Assembly (NCBI GenBank): GCA_000442125.1
Contig: KE546969.1
Location: 1,364,001-1,428,000 of the forward strand
Direction of reading: 5' to 3'
Source of the DNA: Opeltia flavorubescens
Lineage: Eukaryota > Ascomycota > Lecanoromycetes > Teloschistales > Teloschistaceae
Length of the DNA stretch: 64,000 nt
Of this stretch, positions 32,701-45,405 are shown one piece after another. The notes beneath the pieces are model-generated. The model was not told the DNA's origin and did no database searches. It worked only from the letters and a program-made list of their open reading frames with translations. The translations under genes were made by a program, and so were the position numbers. The first letter of the stretch is position 1. Each line of letters starts with the position of its first letter.

Positions 32701-35700
32701 ATGGATATCAGTTCGCTTCTCTCTCCTCAAGAGTCGCCTCGAGACACTCCTCCGCCACCACGATCATTGAGACCCGCAGCAAAAACGAAACGTGGAAACA
32801 GAATAGCGAAGTCGAATGCCCAAGTGACAGTCTCCCCACGGCCCAAGTCATCACTGCCAGCGCTCGCTTCGAATGCTGCTTTTCAACCTCATCAGCCGAC
32901 TATGACCTCGCCTTCACTCATACATCCTGTTTCTGCCATGAGGATAGCCCCGGAAAACGCGCCAGACAATGGTCGTTTGGCACGCCAAGGGTCAACGCCC
33001 GGAATGGATACATTGGCCGATCTCGCCTCCATGCAACTTCACCAGCAAACCAATCGTACGGGTGCTAGCGGCTTACGAGGTACCGACATGTATGAAAATC
33101 AAGGCTCAACGAGTTCAGCTCTATTTCCGAGTACGCATAGGATCCACGGTCCTCTGCCTGGACGAGGTTCCCTGGATCAGACTGCGACTGACGCTTCTTC
33201 CCGGACCGCTCCTGCGCGAAAGCTTACCACAGAGGCTATGTCAGAATCTGAACTAGAGGAAGTGACTCACCTTGTCGCCTACCTCTCGGCGAATCAGTTT
33301 GCGTACCACTCCCACATCCAGCTCATTGACCTTTTACATCAACATTTTCGGTCTCATCTTGCGGATGCTGGGCTTCACACCTACAATCTACTATCTGATT
33401 TGCGCTCTGCACGAGATTCCATGGACGCACGATTTGCAATGGGTGAGAGACTATGGGGGGATAAGATTGAGGATGAAATGTTGCTTGCCACAACATTCAG
33501 TGAATCTATTGATGTGCTTGAGTTATGTGTCAAGGCTGTACAAGAGGAGGCTGGAAGCACAAAGTTATGGTCCCTCTATGCTAAATGGATGACGTCCTTG
33601 TACATGGCCGCGAAGAGCGATTATGCAGTCCAAGAAGTAATCCAAGACTCCCGTGATATGAAAAGCTGGTCCGAAGAGGACAAGCTCGTGGGAGGTGAGG
33701 TATGCAGTTGGCAACAAATGATGGACGTCTGGGCCAGCGGTGCCAGGGCGACAAAGTGGCGTTTGGATGAATCTCACTTACTTTGGGATCCCTACACAAA
33801 CCTATTGCTGCTAGATCTTGAAAGATCCCGGAGTCCCAATGGCGTACTTGCAATGAAAGCTCACTTCCTTGATCGGCTGCAGACGCCACATGCCACCTGG
33901 GACAGCACCTTCCAGATGTTTTCTAATTTCATCTCGCAATATGAGAGCAAATCGTACGAGAGTATCATGGTGACTGTCAATGAAGAATGCTCAAACATCA
34001 AGGCAATTTATCCAGCACGAGAGATGCTTGAATTTGCGGTTAGAAAAGCGAACGAAAGCAATGATAGCGCTGCTCAGATAAGCGCATTCCATAAGTATAT
34101 CGACTGGGAAATAGACACCATGCACAGTCGACGAAAGCGTACATTCAAGTTCGAACTTGTTGACGCCCTCTACCAACGAGCGACTCTAAGCTGTCCTGCA
34201 GACACTGGGTTGTGGGAAGGATATATGGTGTTTCTCAACAAACAGATTGTCTCGCAATCAGAGCAGGACATAGATTTATTGCCAGCACTTGATCGATCTA
34301 GCAGACACTGTCCTTGGTCTGGGTCGTTGTGGTCGCAGTACCTTCTAGCAGCTGAGCGACAGAAAATGGCATTTGCAGACATCGGGCAAATCAAACACAA
34401 AGCTACTAGTACTGGCTTACTCGACGCTGGTGGCCTCGAAGAAGTTCTGCAAGTCTACGTCGCGTGGTGTAGTATTCTTCGACGACGAGCCTTTCAGGAG
34501 GAGTCTACGGACGAAGAACTAGACGTCGCGGAAGTTGGGATCCTGTCAGCTATTGAGGATATGCAAAGGCTCGGAGAGGCTAAATATGGCAAGGAGTACC
34601 AAGGGGATCCGAACTATCGATTGGAAAGAATCTATATCAAGTATCTCACTCAAAGCCGTAAGTGGGACGAAGTAAGAAAGGAGTGGAAGAGATTGATTCC
34701 ATCCCGCGGCGATAGCTATGAGTTCTGGCTCCGTTACTACTTGTGGGAAATGAGCGCATGGGGCAAAATATCTTACAGCGAGAATACTGCAAATACGCCT
34801 AGCTCCCCAAGACCGAGTGAAGCAACCAAAGTCCTGCGTACGGCTCTTAAGAGGCCAAATCTAGACTGGCCAGAAAGAATAATGCAGCTTCTTCAAGACC
34901 ATTGTCAGGATCATGAGGACGCCGCCGAGCTCCAGTCCGCCAGTGTCCAAATCTGGGAGGCAAGGAGGACGGTCAAGGAGCGACGAGAGAGGGAGGCTAT
35001 TGAAGCCTACGAAGCGGCTCAAGCACAAGTCGTGCAGCAAGCGCACACCCTTAAACCTGAGATATCTGCAGACTCTGCTATCAGCTTTGCCAGTAGCAAA
35101 CGAAAGCGAGACGAAGAAATCAATGTGCCAGGTGGCGAAGGCGCTTCCAAGAAGCATCGCAGCAACGACGAAGCCAAGAGAGAAGTGGCGGAGGAGCTTC
35201 AATCCGCTTTACCTTCTGAACCCAAGCGGGACCGCGAGAACACAACGGTTGTCGTCAAAAACCTTCCTAAAGGCACAACGCAAACCCGTGTGAGGCAGTA
35301 CTTCCGGAAGTGCGGCGTCATCAATGACTTAAAGCTTATTACCGAAGAGGATTCGACTACGGCAACCATTGAATTTGACACGCGAGAGGATAGCCTCGCT
35401 GCTCAGACACAAGATAAAAAAGACTTTGATGGCCAAGAGATCGAGGTGCAAGGAATTTCGAGGACTACAGTATGGGCAACAAACTTCCCTCCAACGGCCG
35501 ATGAGTCTTGGATCAGGGGCAAATTTGGAACCTTTGGTGATATTATCGATGTTCGATTTCCATCCCTTCAAGGAAATACGCACCGTCGGTTCTGCTATAT
35601 TCAGTTTAGAACAGCTGATCAGGCCAAGTCCGCTACAGAGCTCGACGGACAGTCATTTGGGTCAAAGTTCAAGCTAATCGCTAAGATATCAGACCCCAGT

Positions 35701-36706
35701 CTGCGTCAGAATCGTGTCGGTGCTTTAAACGAGGGCCGGGAAATTCACATCAGGAACCTGGATTGGGCAGTCACTGAGGCTGAACTCGAAACTTTGTTCT
35801 CGAAGTACGGTACCGTTGAACGGACGCGGATACTTCGTGATTTCTCCGGCAAGAGCAAGGGTTCCGCATTTGTTGTTCTTTCTACGCAGGTAAGACCTCT
35901 AGGTCCCGTTCTGTAGTAATCTGCTAATTGCCCGGCAGGATGAGGCGAGTGCGGCGCTGGATCTGAACGACACAAAACTCAAGAGCCGTATCATGGCAGT
36001 AATGCTAGCTTCCAAAACGCCGGCAAATCGCCGAGCAACAACAATCATTCAGTCTGATTCACGGTCTTCCACCTCCCCGTCACCAGATATAAAGATGGCG
36101 AACAGCGACCAATCGATTGCGGGTTCTCCAGCTGCATCAGCCAGTGATGATAGCAAACCAACCCCCGCCGAGATACAAGCTCGTACTGTGTCTCTGCTTA
36201 ATGTACCGGACACAGTCAATGATGCCCGCATCCGTGCTCTTGCTGAGCCCTTTGGACCGCTGGTGAAAGTTGTGTTGCGGCCCGACCATCAAGGCGCTAT
36301 TCTTGAGTTCAGGGAAGTTGCTGATGCAGGGAAAGCCGCTTTGGGCATTGATGGATACGAGATTACACCAGGCCGGTTACTCGGTGTTGGAACTGTGAAA
36401 GAGATGCTTAATCAAAAAGCGGAGAAACGCAACGACAAGCTGGGGAGCAATGCTGGCAAGAAAGAGACATCGACCATGCTGCAGGGCGGTATGGCTATTC
36501 GAAGGCCTGGCCAATCAGGGGGAAAGAGAGGCGGTCTCGGTGTGAAGCGTGGTGGAACAAGCTCAGGCGGAGGAGCAAAGCTACAAAGCCATAATCAAAG
36601 TGCTATGGGCACTGAAATGGATGATAGGTCAAGTGCTCGGGAGGAAGGAGGCAAAAGCAATGCAGATTTCAAGGCTATGATTTCGGGTCAAAAGAAAGAC
36701 GCATGA
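32701..36706 (+). CDS. prp24: U4/U6 snRNP recycling factor Prp24 (SART3-like, HAT repeats plus four RRMs)
   Basis: Exons join(32701..35889, 35939..36706), 1318 residues; the 49-nt intron (GTAAGA...GGCAG) joins VLSTQ to DEASAALDL inside the third RRM. It anneals U4 and U6 snRNAs after splicing. An N-terminal linker (MDISSLLSPQESP) and a HAT-repeat region (about 180-720, e.g. WSLYAKWMTSLY, FWLRYYLWEMSAWG) precede four RRMs: TTVVVKNLPKGTTQ, TTVWATNFPPTADESW, REIHIRNLDWAVTEAE and RTVSLLNVPDTVNDAR. The tail SNADFKAMISGQ matches the Lsm2-8 binding motif at the end of Prp24/SART3. Budding yeast Prp24 (444 residues) lacks the HAT part; this long form is the ancestral arrangement. The start fits other fungal Prp24 N-termini as I remember them. 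Confidence 0.92.
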
Positions 36707-37291
36707 CATGGCGCAGGGTTCAGAGAGATTTATTTTTCTTGCTCTTGGTGACCAAATGGGGGCTATGGCGCATCATCTCCAGGCAAATGTATTTATACCT
36801 TACCTTCGGGTACGGTTTGACGATTCCCCAGAAACCGCTACATAGGTTTGACAACTTGATACCCCAGCAACTACCGACAGGCGTCCATAGCATTGCGTTC
36901 TATTACTACATGGACTTTTGAGGATTGATAGTCGTTCACAATGTTCAATGCAAAGGGAAACTGTTCTTCTGTAATTTGATCTACGCCCGCGTGTCCGCCT
37001 GTTGCTTTCTTCCCCAGTCAATCCCTCCCACAAGGATTTTGGTCTGCACTGGACGGAACCAGAATTGTTCACGATATGATTAGACGCATACAAGTCAAAG
37101 ATGTTCTTACCAGATCTGGAATACTTTTCTGTCGCCTTCACGCATATCGCATATCGCCATACGTCTGACAGGTGGGCGCTCAGATGTCACGCGTGACGGA
37201 GCTTTAAATCACGCTTGAAAAAGACTGTGCAGGCCGTGCTGGTGAGATGATCTTAAGATGGTGGAAATGAACAGCTCTACCGCCGTGTAAT
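36707..37291. other. Intergenic between tandem genes
   Basis: 585 bp with no credible frame. It should contain the Prp24 3' UTR and the promoter of the small secreted-protein gene. No repeat or RNA gene seen. Confidence 0.45.
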
Positions 37292-37949
37292 ATGAATTTC
37301 CTCCTATCCTGCATTTGCACCTATCTGCTTCTAATCCTGCCCATTCCCATCGCGGCTCTTGTGCTTCAGCCTCACACAAACGTCTCGGAGGATACAGCTC
37401 ATGTAAAATTATCGGGCATAGCAACTAGTGATATTGGGATCGGACTTGATGCGAAGCCATTGTGAGTCCATTCGTTTGGAGAAGTGCTGGTAGTACTACC
37501 AAGCTGGTCTCTAACCACACCATAGCCCGGGCCCACTCACGGCCTGGTGTCGTGCGCCAGACTCCGAGCTCGACCTCCACTACTCAACATCAAGCGGTTT
37601 ACCTCTGAAAAATCAAGATATCATATGGATAGTCGGCGTCCTCCGAAGAGTCACGGAAGAGGAAGCTAAAAAGCGCGGGAGGGATGCCCTGGTGGGCGTC
37701 AGGTCGCTGGCGACTACGATTAGGGGTATCGTCATCACAGTCTTCGACGAGAAGCTGATGGATCGCACCTGGACGGAGGTGTATGACGCGCTGGAGACTG
37801 TCTTGTTCTGTATCTTTCAAAAGAAGATTGCGTCCGAGTTCCATGGGGTCATGTTCGAGATTGCTACTTGGCAGCGATTGGCGGCCATTATGATCGTGCG
37901 GGCTAAGCAGTCTAGGGAGTTGAGTGAGAGTAACGTTACGGATTCATGA
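37292..37949 (+). CDS. Secreted orphan protein, 197 residues
   Basis: Exons join(37292..37461, 37526..37949). The start gives a clear signal peptide (MNFLLSCICTYLLLILPIPIAA). The 64-nt phase-2 intron (GTGAGT, CTAAC branch, CATAG) is needed because the first exon otherwise stops at once; across it the sequence reads DAKP-F-PGPLTAWCRAPDS. The mature part is mixed alpha/beta in appearance (QDIIWIVGVLRRVTEEEAKK, IVITVFDEKLMDRTWTEVYD, ETVLFCIFQKK) with few Cys and no repeats. No family recognised. A secreted effector-like or wall protein is one possibility, but only secretion is supported. Confidence 0.65.
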
Positions 37950-38966
37950 TTCTTTGAGATTGGATGGTTGGTGGTGTTCTCGCGGTTGCGTATTGATGAA
38001 AGGTTGACTGACTGTTTTCCACAGACCCCTCGGACTTATACTTACGACTTCTTACGGGCTTTCTCCTTGATCTGAAAAGTAGGTCTACGTTATATCAGGC
38101 TGACAGCCTTCTGGTGCCCGTATCATCTGATGCAAACATTAGTAACAAGCAAGCAAGAAAGGCGAGGCGAAGCAAGCGCCTCACTTTCCCCCGCTCTTTG
38201 ATCGTGCCACCAGAAATAATGCTCTTTTCGTTCTCATTAAAAACCCTTCAAAAGGTTTAATAACCTAGATCCTTCACTTCAAAAGGAATTCCCATAATTT
38301 CACTCAACATGTCGATTACTGCGATCTGCTGAGACCAAAAGTCAGGCTATACCTGTCAGCAGACAGGCGTCGCTCGATCCCGTTGGCAGAAAATCTATTC
38401 GAGATCGCTCCTTCTAGTTTTGGAAATAGGAAGGTCGTATAAGACCGACGATTTGATTCGACCACAGCAAGTGCATACGTGGAAGGCTTAGCAAACAAGG
38501 CTCTACCCAAGTTCCCAATTCTCTGCAGCAAAGGTGAGTCTATACACGACCGTGTAGGAGAAGGCTGAACCAGGGTCGATGATGAATTTCAAATCCAGCA
38601 ATGGAACGGTCTATGCTAGTAGACCATGCTGCATCGTGGTCTCGATATGTCTCCCAAGGAATTTTATGTGACATGACTTTCATCGCTGCCCTTGGGAAAT
38701 TGACAAGCAGCCTCAATGCTGGCCATCAGGTACACAGCCTAATTTGACTTCTCTTTGACCTTTGGCTTTCTTTGACTCAGCCTTCGCTCGTTCTTTCCCT
38801 CTACATGTGTTGATATCATCAGGTTGCTAAGTAGACGTTCAATCTGTCGGTGGTGGTGTGGTACACCATCTTGAACCCTGCTCTGCCATCACCATAAGAA
38901 AGATCCAGTCAGACTTCTTTCCCTGTCCTGCACTGTTCTACTATCAAATTTGTCTTCTACATCGCG
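37950..38966. other. Intergenic, 1.0 kb
   Basis: Between two rightward genes. It contains a CT-rich stretch just before the next ATG (TTCTTTCCCTGTCCTGC, about 38915) and a small GGTCTA/TAGACC stem near 38608. A box-C-like ATGATGA at about 38580 has no box D partner. No gene supported. Confidence 0.45.
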
Positions 38967-41389
38967 ATGCGTCCCAATTTCACCGCCTGTGAAAGGGAAT
39001 TTATGTCTTGTTACCAATCAACATGCTCCAATTTTGTTTACAACGGACCTGTCCAAGGTATCCTTGCTTCCTCTAATAAGCCTCCCTTCATGACGACCGC
39101 TGGCTGTAAAGCACTTTGCGGAACAGGAAACCAATACTACTCGTGGAAAGAATCCAGTACAACTATCACAACCTGGGTTCTGCCTGTGCTCGGCCTGATC
39201 TTGCAGCTCCCTTATGAAAGTAACGCATGGCGTCGAACTCTGTGGGCGCTTGCGAGATGGGCTGGAAGGTGAGAAAGTCTCACACGTCTTCATATTCATT
39301 TAGTCGCTCCATTGTAGCCAGGCAATGCCATCGCCCTAGGAATCCCTTTTTGCGCAGACAGAAAGTGAGCAAAGCGTGATGATTCTTGCGTCTCAGCTCG
39401 ATGTTTCGTTACTTGGGCGCTGATTGCATCATGTCCTTCGTCTAGTCCAATCTCATCGCTGTCATACGTCTTCTGGAATATCAAGGTCACTGAAAAATGT
39501 GCACTAATGGCTGACATGGCATCCGAACTCGACGTATATCCTGATAAGCATTCGGATTTTGCCGAAATGAGAGACTCTTTGTATATTCTGAGCGTTATGA
39601 ACCAATGTTAATTTTCCTTTCCCGTTCTGCAAATTAGGCCCTTAGCTAATATTTAGGAGACTCAATCAAGTCGCAAATACCTGCTCAGGCCGGTGAAAAG
39701 CTACTGCGGATCGCCCTTTTCAGCAACACATTACAGATCCAGCCAAAACATGACTCCATCCGAACCTTGGTCGGAAGGCGTAAGAGCTTGGCGGCCACTC
39801 TTCGAGAAACACGAAAAAGAGGTGTCGTACCGGTCTTCATCTCGCTAGGATGGTTTTTGTTCTCACTTGCTTTATCCATTCAGACGGCCTTTGGTTTTAT
39901 AGGTGATAACCAGATAGCACTGAACACTGCGTTGGGTTTGCTTCTGGCATGGTTCCCGGTCTTCCTCGTTGCAACCATTGTGGACCGCAATCCGGTCGGC
40001 ACAGATCGCATGCGCCGGAAATTGAACCGTTTTCTCGATGTTGTTCGTCTAGCTTTGCTAAACTCAGCTTCAAGACAAGCGTTTCTTATCGAGTCGAACC
40101 GAACCGAGGATGACGTGAGCTGGACGACCGCCCTCGAAGTCGACGACCTCTATCGCGAGGGCTTCTTCACGCAATTTGCTGGTCAAGGAAGAATTCAATG
40201 GCATTACGGGGTGGCACATCCTATCTTGGCTGGTATGGAGAGCAACTACCTGGCTCCTCACGGCAGAAATTGGCTACAAGACATTGAAAAGGCAAGGCAG
40301 GAGATAATCTGGGGGCCAACAAAGCAGCAGGGCTTGATATGGTTTGATCTCAGAATGATATGGCAAATGATAGGTGCTTTCACTGTGGTTGGATGCACTG
40401 TATTTGGGGCGTTCATCCTGTCATGTAAGTCTCTCGTCTCTCTACCTCTGACCGGAGGACCATGATGACAAGGAAGTGCATACCTAAAATGTGATCAAAG
40501 GCATTAGTGACTAATACAGATATATAGACTTTACACCAACCGTAGGTCTAGGGTGCCGAAGTGGGGGATACATGATTTACTTCACACTTGCTCTAAGCAG
40601 CTTTGGCTTGGAAATGCTTATTTGGTGGTTGAGAGCAAAGGCAAACAGCACTGTGGGGTGGTTTCAGCGCTATGGAGCGAAAAATATCCTGCCTCGTTTT
40701 ATACCAGACCCAAAACGACGTCAGTGTCGTACGTACTGCGGTAAAAGGAGATGGCTGACGACTGCGAAATCATATGCCCACAGGATGTTGAGTTATTTGG
40801 GAGGTCTGATATCAGGGCACTGGATCCAGAGGGCATTGTTGAGATTTTTCGACGTGGTCAACTCTACCTGGCTGGCGTACCTTGTTTGCGCGCAGACTTT
40901 CGGTGCAAATCAAAATTGTGACTGTTCGTCAAGCAATTGGGGGCCTAACTACGTAAGACATGAATCGTATGCTCTCATTTCATATCCCCTACTCACTGAC
41001 TTACCCAGGGATATGTGCAGCTCCGTCATTATGGCTACTACCGTGGTTCAGGTGAAGAAGAACATCATTCCTACAAGATGAGGTCAAGATGCTGATCTTT
41101 GTAAACAGGGGTGGAATACTATTGGGGCTTCGGTATCGGCTTGTCTGTAGCCATCATGGTTGGAGCATTGATCTATAGCACGTACCAGTATTGTACTCAG
41201 AGTCATCTCAGCAGCGAAGATTACGACCAGGCGTTGCGAGGCTTGAGGGCAACAAGATGGTTCAAGAGACGCACAATCTGGATCCGATATAGTCTGGAGG
41301 CTATCGTCAAATTTTTCAAACGGATCCTTCACAAAGTTTTTGGCACAAACGTCAACTCAATTCGGCGAAGTCTCGTGTGGACCCCGTGA
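38967..41389 (+). CDS. Large multipass membrane protein of a fungal family of unknown function
   Basis: Exons join(38967..39268, 39446..39606, 39660..40424, 40528..40952, 41009..41051, 41109..41389), 658 residues. The N-terminal part has a Cys cluster (ACEREFMSCYQSTCSNF, GCKALCG) before the first hydrophobic segments. Junctions restore continuous family-like sequence: RWAG-S-PISSLSYVFWNIKV, SVMNQ-Y-SIKSQIPAQAGEKLL, FILS-Y-FTPTVGLGCRSGGY, GPNY-GYVQLRHYGYYRGSG-VEYYWG. Membrane segments include WVLPVLGLILQLPYE, VPVFISLGWFLFSLALSI, LNTALGLLLAWFPVFLV, MIGAFTVVGCTVFGAFIL and MIYFTLALSSFGLEMLIWW. The central soluble loop contains FAGQGRIQWHYGVAHPIL. I know similar proteins only as uncharacterised membrane proteins of filamentous fungi. 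The first intron (177 nt) contains decoy splice sites. Confidence 0.7.
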
Positions 41390-41542
41390 GCGAAGCATTC
41401 GCTATTTCCGACAGGTGGATACTGGGAATATCACTGCAAAATATATTGGCCGGGAGAATAACGCTACCCTTGTTATCAAGACTCCAGAAACAATATAACA
41501 TGAAATGTTGTAGGATTTGTACACTATATAATCCGATTAGTA

Positions 41543-42652
41543 CTATCTCACCGCACTTTCTGCCTTCACCAATACTGGTATTATTCCTCCAGTTACCAAC
41601 CTAAACTCCCGATGACCCAAAACCCTCAGAAGCGAACATATGGCGCCCGAATGACTGGTGAAGCTCAGGAAAGTGCTTCCATCGTTTTCAAAAATGTCAT
41701 CCAACAATTCCTTCATCCTTGCATCAATTTCTCCGTCAGTCTCACGGTGTGATACAGACCACAATTCATCCTTTTCCGAAAACCCAGGCTCGAACGTAAA
41801 GTTCGGAAACGAGGAGCGCAGGAAGGAGAGGGAAGATCGACGATCGCACGTGTGCACGCCGTTGGCTTCGCGTAGGAGTTCTTTGACCACGGGCTCATAG
41901 GGCTGATCATCAGGGAGCTCTAACCCAGTGAATGTGAGATTCGCGGTCTCGAGACAGCGGTAGAGGGGGCTGGTGTAGTATTTCTCCGGCGCTGGGGTTT
42001 TGGCTTCGATGAGCTGGCGTTTCCAAAATTTGTGGACGGCGAGAGCTTGTTTGGTGCCGGTTTTAGTGAGATGGGCGTCGGACCATGGCCCGTTGGAGTC
42101 GCCTTCGAGGGAGGCGTAGTGCCGCTGGAAAAAGGGGGAGAGATATGGTTAATGAATGTACATTTTTGATTTTTGATCTTTTTCTTTAGGAAATTGACAA
42201 AGAGGAGGAACTATCGTGGTGTATTAGGAACTTGATAAGAGTGATGCATTAATTGAAAGAAATAGAAGTACTACTTACATCCCACTCCTCCCTCCCATAC
42301 CTCTGCTCGGCAACATTATGCACACCTTGACCGTGACGTCCTAGATACAGCAATTTATAGCAAACGCCTTCCTCAGCTTCAGCATTCAGTCGTTCCACCT
42401 CGCGTTCGAAACGTTGCCATTGAGTTTTCGATATCGTTTTTTCAGGTTCATCAGATATGTAGTCCCGGTCTATAAGACCGAAATTCTTGGATATCTACGG
42501 GATTACGATATTAGAACGAGGTAATGGCGAGCAAGAAGCGAGGGGTAAATATTTACAAAATCGAAATCTTCGGCTTTGGTGGAGGGATCATCTTGGAGGA
42601 AATATCCAGGAAGGGTGGTGTAGGTGAATATAGTATTGGTTCGTGGGTACAT
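41543..42652 (-). CDS. Histidine-phosphatase superfamily (phosphoglycerate mutase-like) protein
   Basis: Exons complement(join(41543..42124, 42279..42494, 42557..42652)), 297 residues, joined as EDFDF-ISKNFGLIDRD and GREEWD-RHYASLEGDSNG. The catalytic RHG motif is LGRHGQGVHN with His at 86; TSPLYRCLETANLTF supplies the second Arg, and FTSHSGAICSLL near the C-terminus the second His. This family (yeast Pmu1-like) contains phosphatases of small phosphorylated metabolites rather than true glycolytic mutase; the substrate here cannot be deduced. The N-terminal FTYTTLPGYFLQDD is typical of the fungal group. Tail to tail with the multipass membrane protein gene. Confidence 0.85.
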
Positions 42653-43214
42653 GTTTGTAGGAACGAATATGGAGGACAAGAGCAGCGTACAGGAATATCG
42701 ATTTCAAAGTAGAACCAATCGTACTCGGTTGAAATATATCACTTACTCCTAGGAAAAAAATTCTTTTGGAACAGAAAATATCTGGCTTATGATACAAAGA
42801 TATTGTGGATCAGGCAGCAAGGGGGCTCCGCCTTCTCGAGAAGTAGTAGTCTTTGCAAAAATTTCTGTTGCAGATATTTATTATCCTGACGAAAAGAGAT
42901 GACTTCACTCTTCTTTACTGGCACTTCTCATGGCACTGGCTCTGGGATCTCGATGTTGTCATACTGAACACGTTTTTGGACATCCAAGACAGCCCAGCGA
43001 GGACCTCACATAATGGACCTATCAATTATCTCATACTTAACTATCACGGATAGAGTTCTGATGATTGTGCAATGCGGTTCAAACTTCTGTTCTCTATTGG
43101 AAACTGCCTCCTGGGGTATCATTGTTTACAAGGTACGTGGCGCCCAAATGCCAGCCTTTCTCTGGTCTTTGCCTTCTCCATAAACTAGGTGTGTCCTCAT
43201 GTGAGGCTAACATG
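42653..43214. other. Intergenic between tandem leftward genes
   Basis: 562 bp upstream of the phosphatase gene and downstream of the antiporter stop codon. No credible frame or repeat. Confidence 0.45.
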
Positions 43215-45405
43215 CTAACCAAATAAGACCTTTTCCGTCACATTCATCGCCACCGTACCACGTTCTGGCGGCCCGCTCACGGTATTGCTCTGCTCGCTTA
43301 CACTGGGGAAGAAGAACGTAGCCACGCTAGACGAATATCAGTATCAACGGCCACAGCGAAGAAGGGTCCGAGACGCTTACGCGATGATGATATATGCAGA
43401 GCATAGCAGCGACCCTTCGAGGTAGTTACTTCGACCATCGAGGACAAGGAAATTGACCTGGGGGTATACATTAGCCTGTATCTGCAGTGAATCGCGAGAT
43501 TTACTCTACCACAAAGGTTGCCACGAAAAGGGTCATGGTCTCGAACAACGTGAAATAGAGGGGCATGTCTTTGTTGAGAATCCAGCCAATGATCACGACC
43601 AGAGGAGTGATGAATACTGCGATCTGGATGGACGACCCGATGGCAACTCCTATCGCTAGATCCATCTTATTCTTCGCTGCTACTGTGACCGCTGTCACAT
43701 GTTCTGCAGCATTGCCGACGATAGGTAGTATTATGAGCCCAACAAAGGCTTCATTCAAGGGTGTTTTCAAGACGAGTTCGTTGATGCTACCGACCATAAA
43801 CTCGGCGCAAAGAGCCACCAACGCCGTTGTGCCAAGGAGGAGGAAAACAGAGGCGGTTTTACTTAATGGGGGCTCGCTTGCAGCATCAGGATCTGTAATC
43901 AGTCCAGCGTCCACCCTTTCATTGACCACTAGACCTTGTTGAGGACTCGATGCAGAACGTAGATGTTGGGTGTCTGGCAACGAAGCACGGCGGCTTGACA
44001 TTTTTCTCAAAAGTGGCTCGGTCTTTGTACGGAATACTGGTGGAGGTCGTATCGTTAATGATGTTAGTCTATGAGGTCCTCCAGGACGCGCTTGAGGGAA
44101 AGTCGATCGACCGATCAGCGTTGATGCTTGGCCATGGCATGGTACATCTAACGCGCCCTTTCGCTGGTTCGGAATCCCTGTGGGCATTGACAATGGATGC
44201 TCTCCATTATCGACGTCGGACTTGGTCTTCGAGGGCTGTTCTTTGCTCAATCTCCCTTTGGTATTCTTTCGTTTTAGACGCTTTGAGCTTGTGCTGCCGC
44301 CAGTCGACAGAGAAGTTACCGAGGGAGAACTTGACGAGTGTGTCCTTCTTAGGATACCCGGATGCGACTCTTCGTCGACGATGTGTTGAGGAGTCGATTC
44401 ATACAGGTATGCGTGAGATTTAAGCTGGAATAGTAGGTAGAGGACATAGACAAGCAACAGTATCACAGCAGTCCCTCGACTGACTTTCAGGACCGCAATA
44501 TCAGCTCTTCTTTGCTCGTTGAATGAGGCATGAAAGGCTGTCTATCGTGGATGGTTAACGAGCGATGGCTGCCTGACAGGATCATAGGGTTGTCGACTCA
44601 CTGGAATTAACAGACTGAGGACCGCAAGGCATAGTAGACTCGCCGATAGCTGGGTCACTGTACTGTTGTAGACTTGCTCCTGGTATCGTAGGCCTCCGAT
44701 CAAGAAAGACATGCCCAGGATCAAAAGAAGATTGGCGAGAATGGAGCCTACAAGGGATGCTTGCACGATACGGATCTGGTTCTTTACCAGTGCGATGCTT
44801 TGACGATTCGATCAGCATGATCCAGTGATGATACAAGAGTGATTGCTAGACATCGACTGACATACTGGATCCTGTCAGTACTTCATACATTTCGAGTTTA
44901 TGGCAGCGTACAATATTATCAACTCCACAGCATTGCCGAAGCTCACGTTGAGGAGAGCGCCCCAAGTGTCGCCAAGTCTATGAGCTACGCTTTCGGTGAC
45001 AAAAGAAAGCAGTCCGGCCAAGGGGATTATTGCAATGGCATTCATGGCAAAGACAATGGTTGGGTTTATTCTGGCAAAGTGAACCGCAATACCAGCAGGA
45101 ATGAAGACAAGGAGCATGTTGACCCAAGAACTCAAGCAGATTTTGATGAGTGTCTCTGAAAAGCGTTTCCACACTGGAGCTTTAGGCTCGTCCTGTTGCT
45201 TCTCCCCGTCGTTTCGTACATCTTCCACGGTGCTAGACGTTAATACAGCCGAAGTTTCGTGGGTCGACAGAGTAGTTGAATCATCTGCAGTCCATGATCC
45301 GTATGTGTCACTCCGAGCTGATATGTGAGCCCATTGCTTGACGCGGTCTGAGGGCGATTAGTATCTCTGGACAGCCATGTTCCCTCGCTCGACGAACTTA
45401 CGCAT
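43215..45405 (-). CDS. Vacuolar Ca2+/H+ antiporter, CAX/Vcx1 family
   Basis: Exons complement(join(43215..43326, 43381..43457, 43510..44541, 44602..44797, 44912..45347, 45402..45405)), 618 residues. It exchanges cytosolic Ca2+ for vacuolar protons. Both signature cation motifs are present: GNAVELI (first half) and GNAAEHVTAV (second half), with GSILANLLLILGMSFL and GSSIQIAVFITPLVV. Joins read VELII-F-IALVKNQIRIVQASLVG, LLIP-TAFHASFN, TFVV-NFLVLDGRSNYLEG and YIII-A-VATFFFP. A hydrophilic loop of about 190 residues, Ser/Arg-rich, separates the two halves, much longer than in Vcx1 (411 residues). The first coding exon is only ATG-C, followed by a perfect GTAAGT; it is the only in-frame Met I can find ahead of the N-terminal cytosolic part and is tentative. 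The last 40 residues extend past the final membrane segment. Confidence 0.88.

Noticed and set aside
32304-32773. A possible small gene (ATG at 32304, MDNPAKNFLREKLHKY) running into a frame (YNDWTRFGRNLGSAVAFEE) that overlaps the Prp24 start
   Set aside because: No combination of GT-AG sites keeps one frame across the pieces, and the Prp24 ATG and N-terminus fit the family.
38577-38660. C/D snoRNA candidate (ATGATGA box C)
   Set aside because: No CTGA box D and no terminal stem.
39316-39390. An extra exon (SRSIVARQCHRPRN) in the first intron of the multipass membrane gene
   Set aside because: The frame cannot be carried into the next exon, while a direct join WAG-SPISSLSYVFW keeps family-like sequence.
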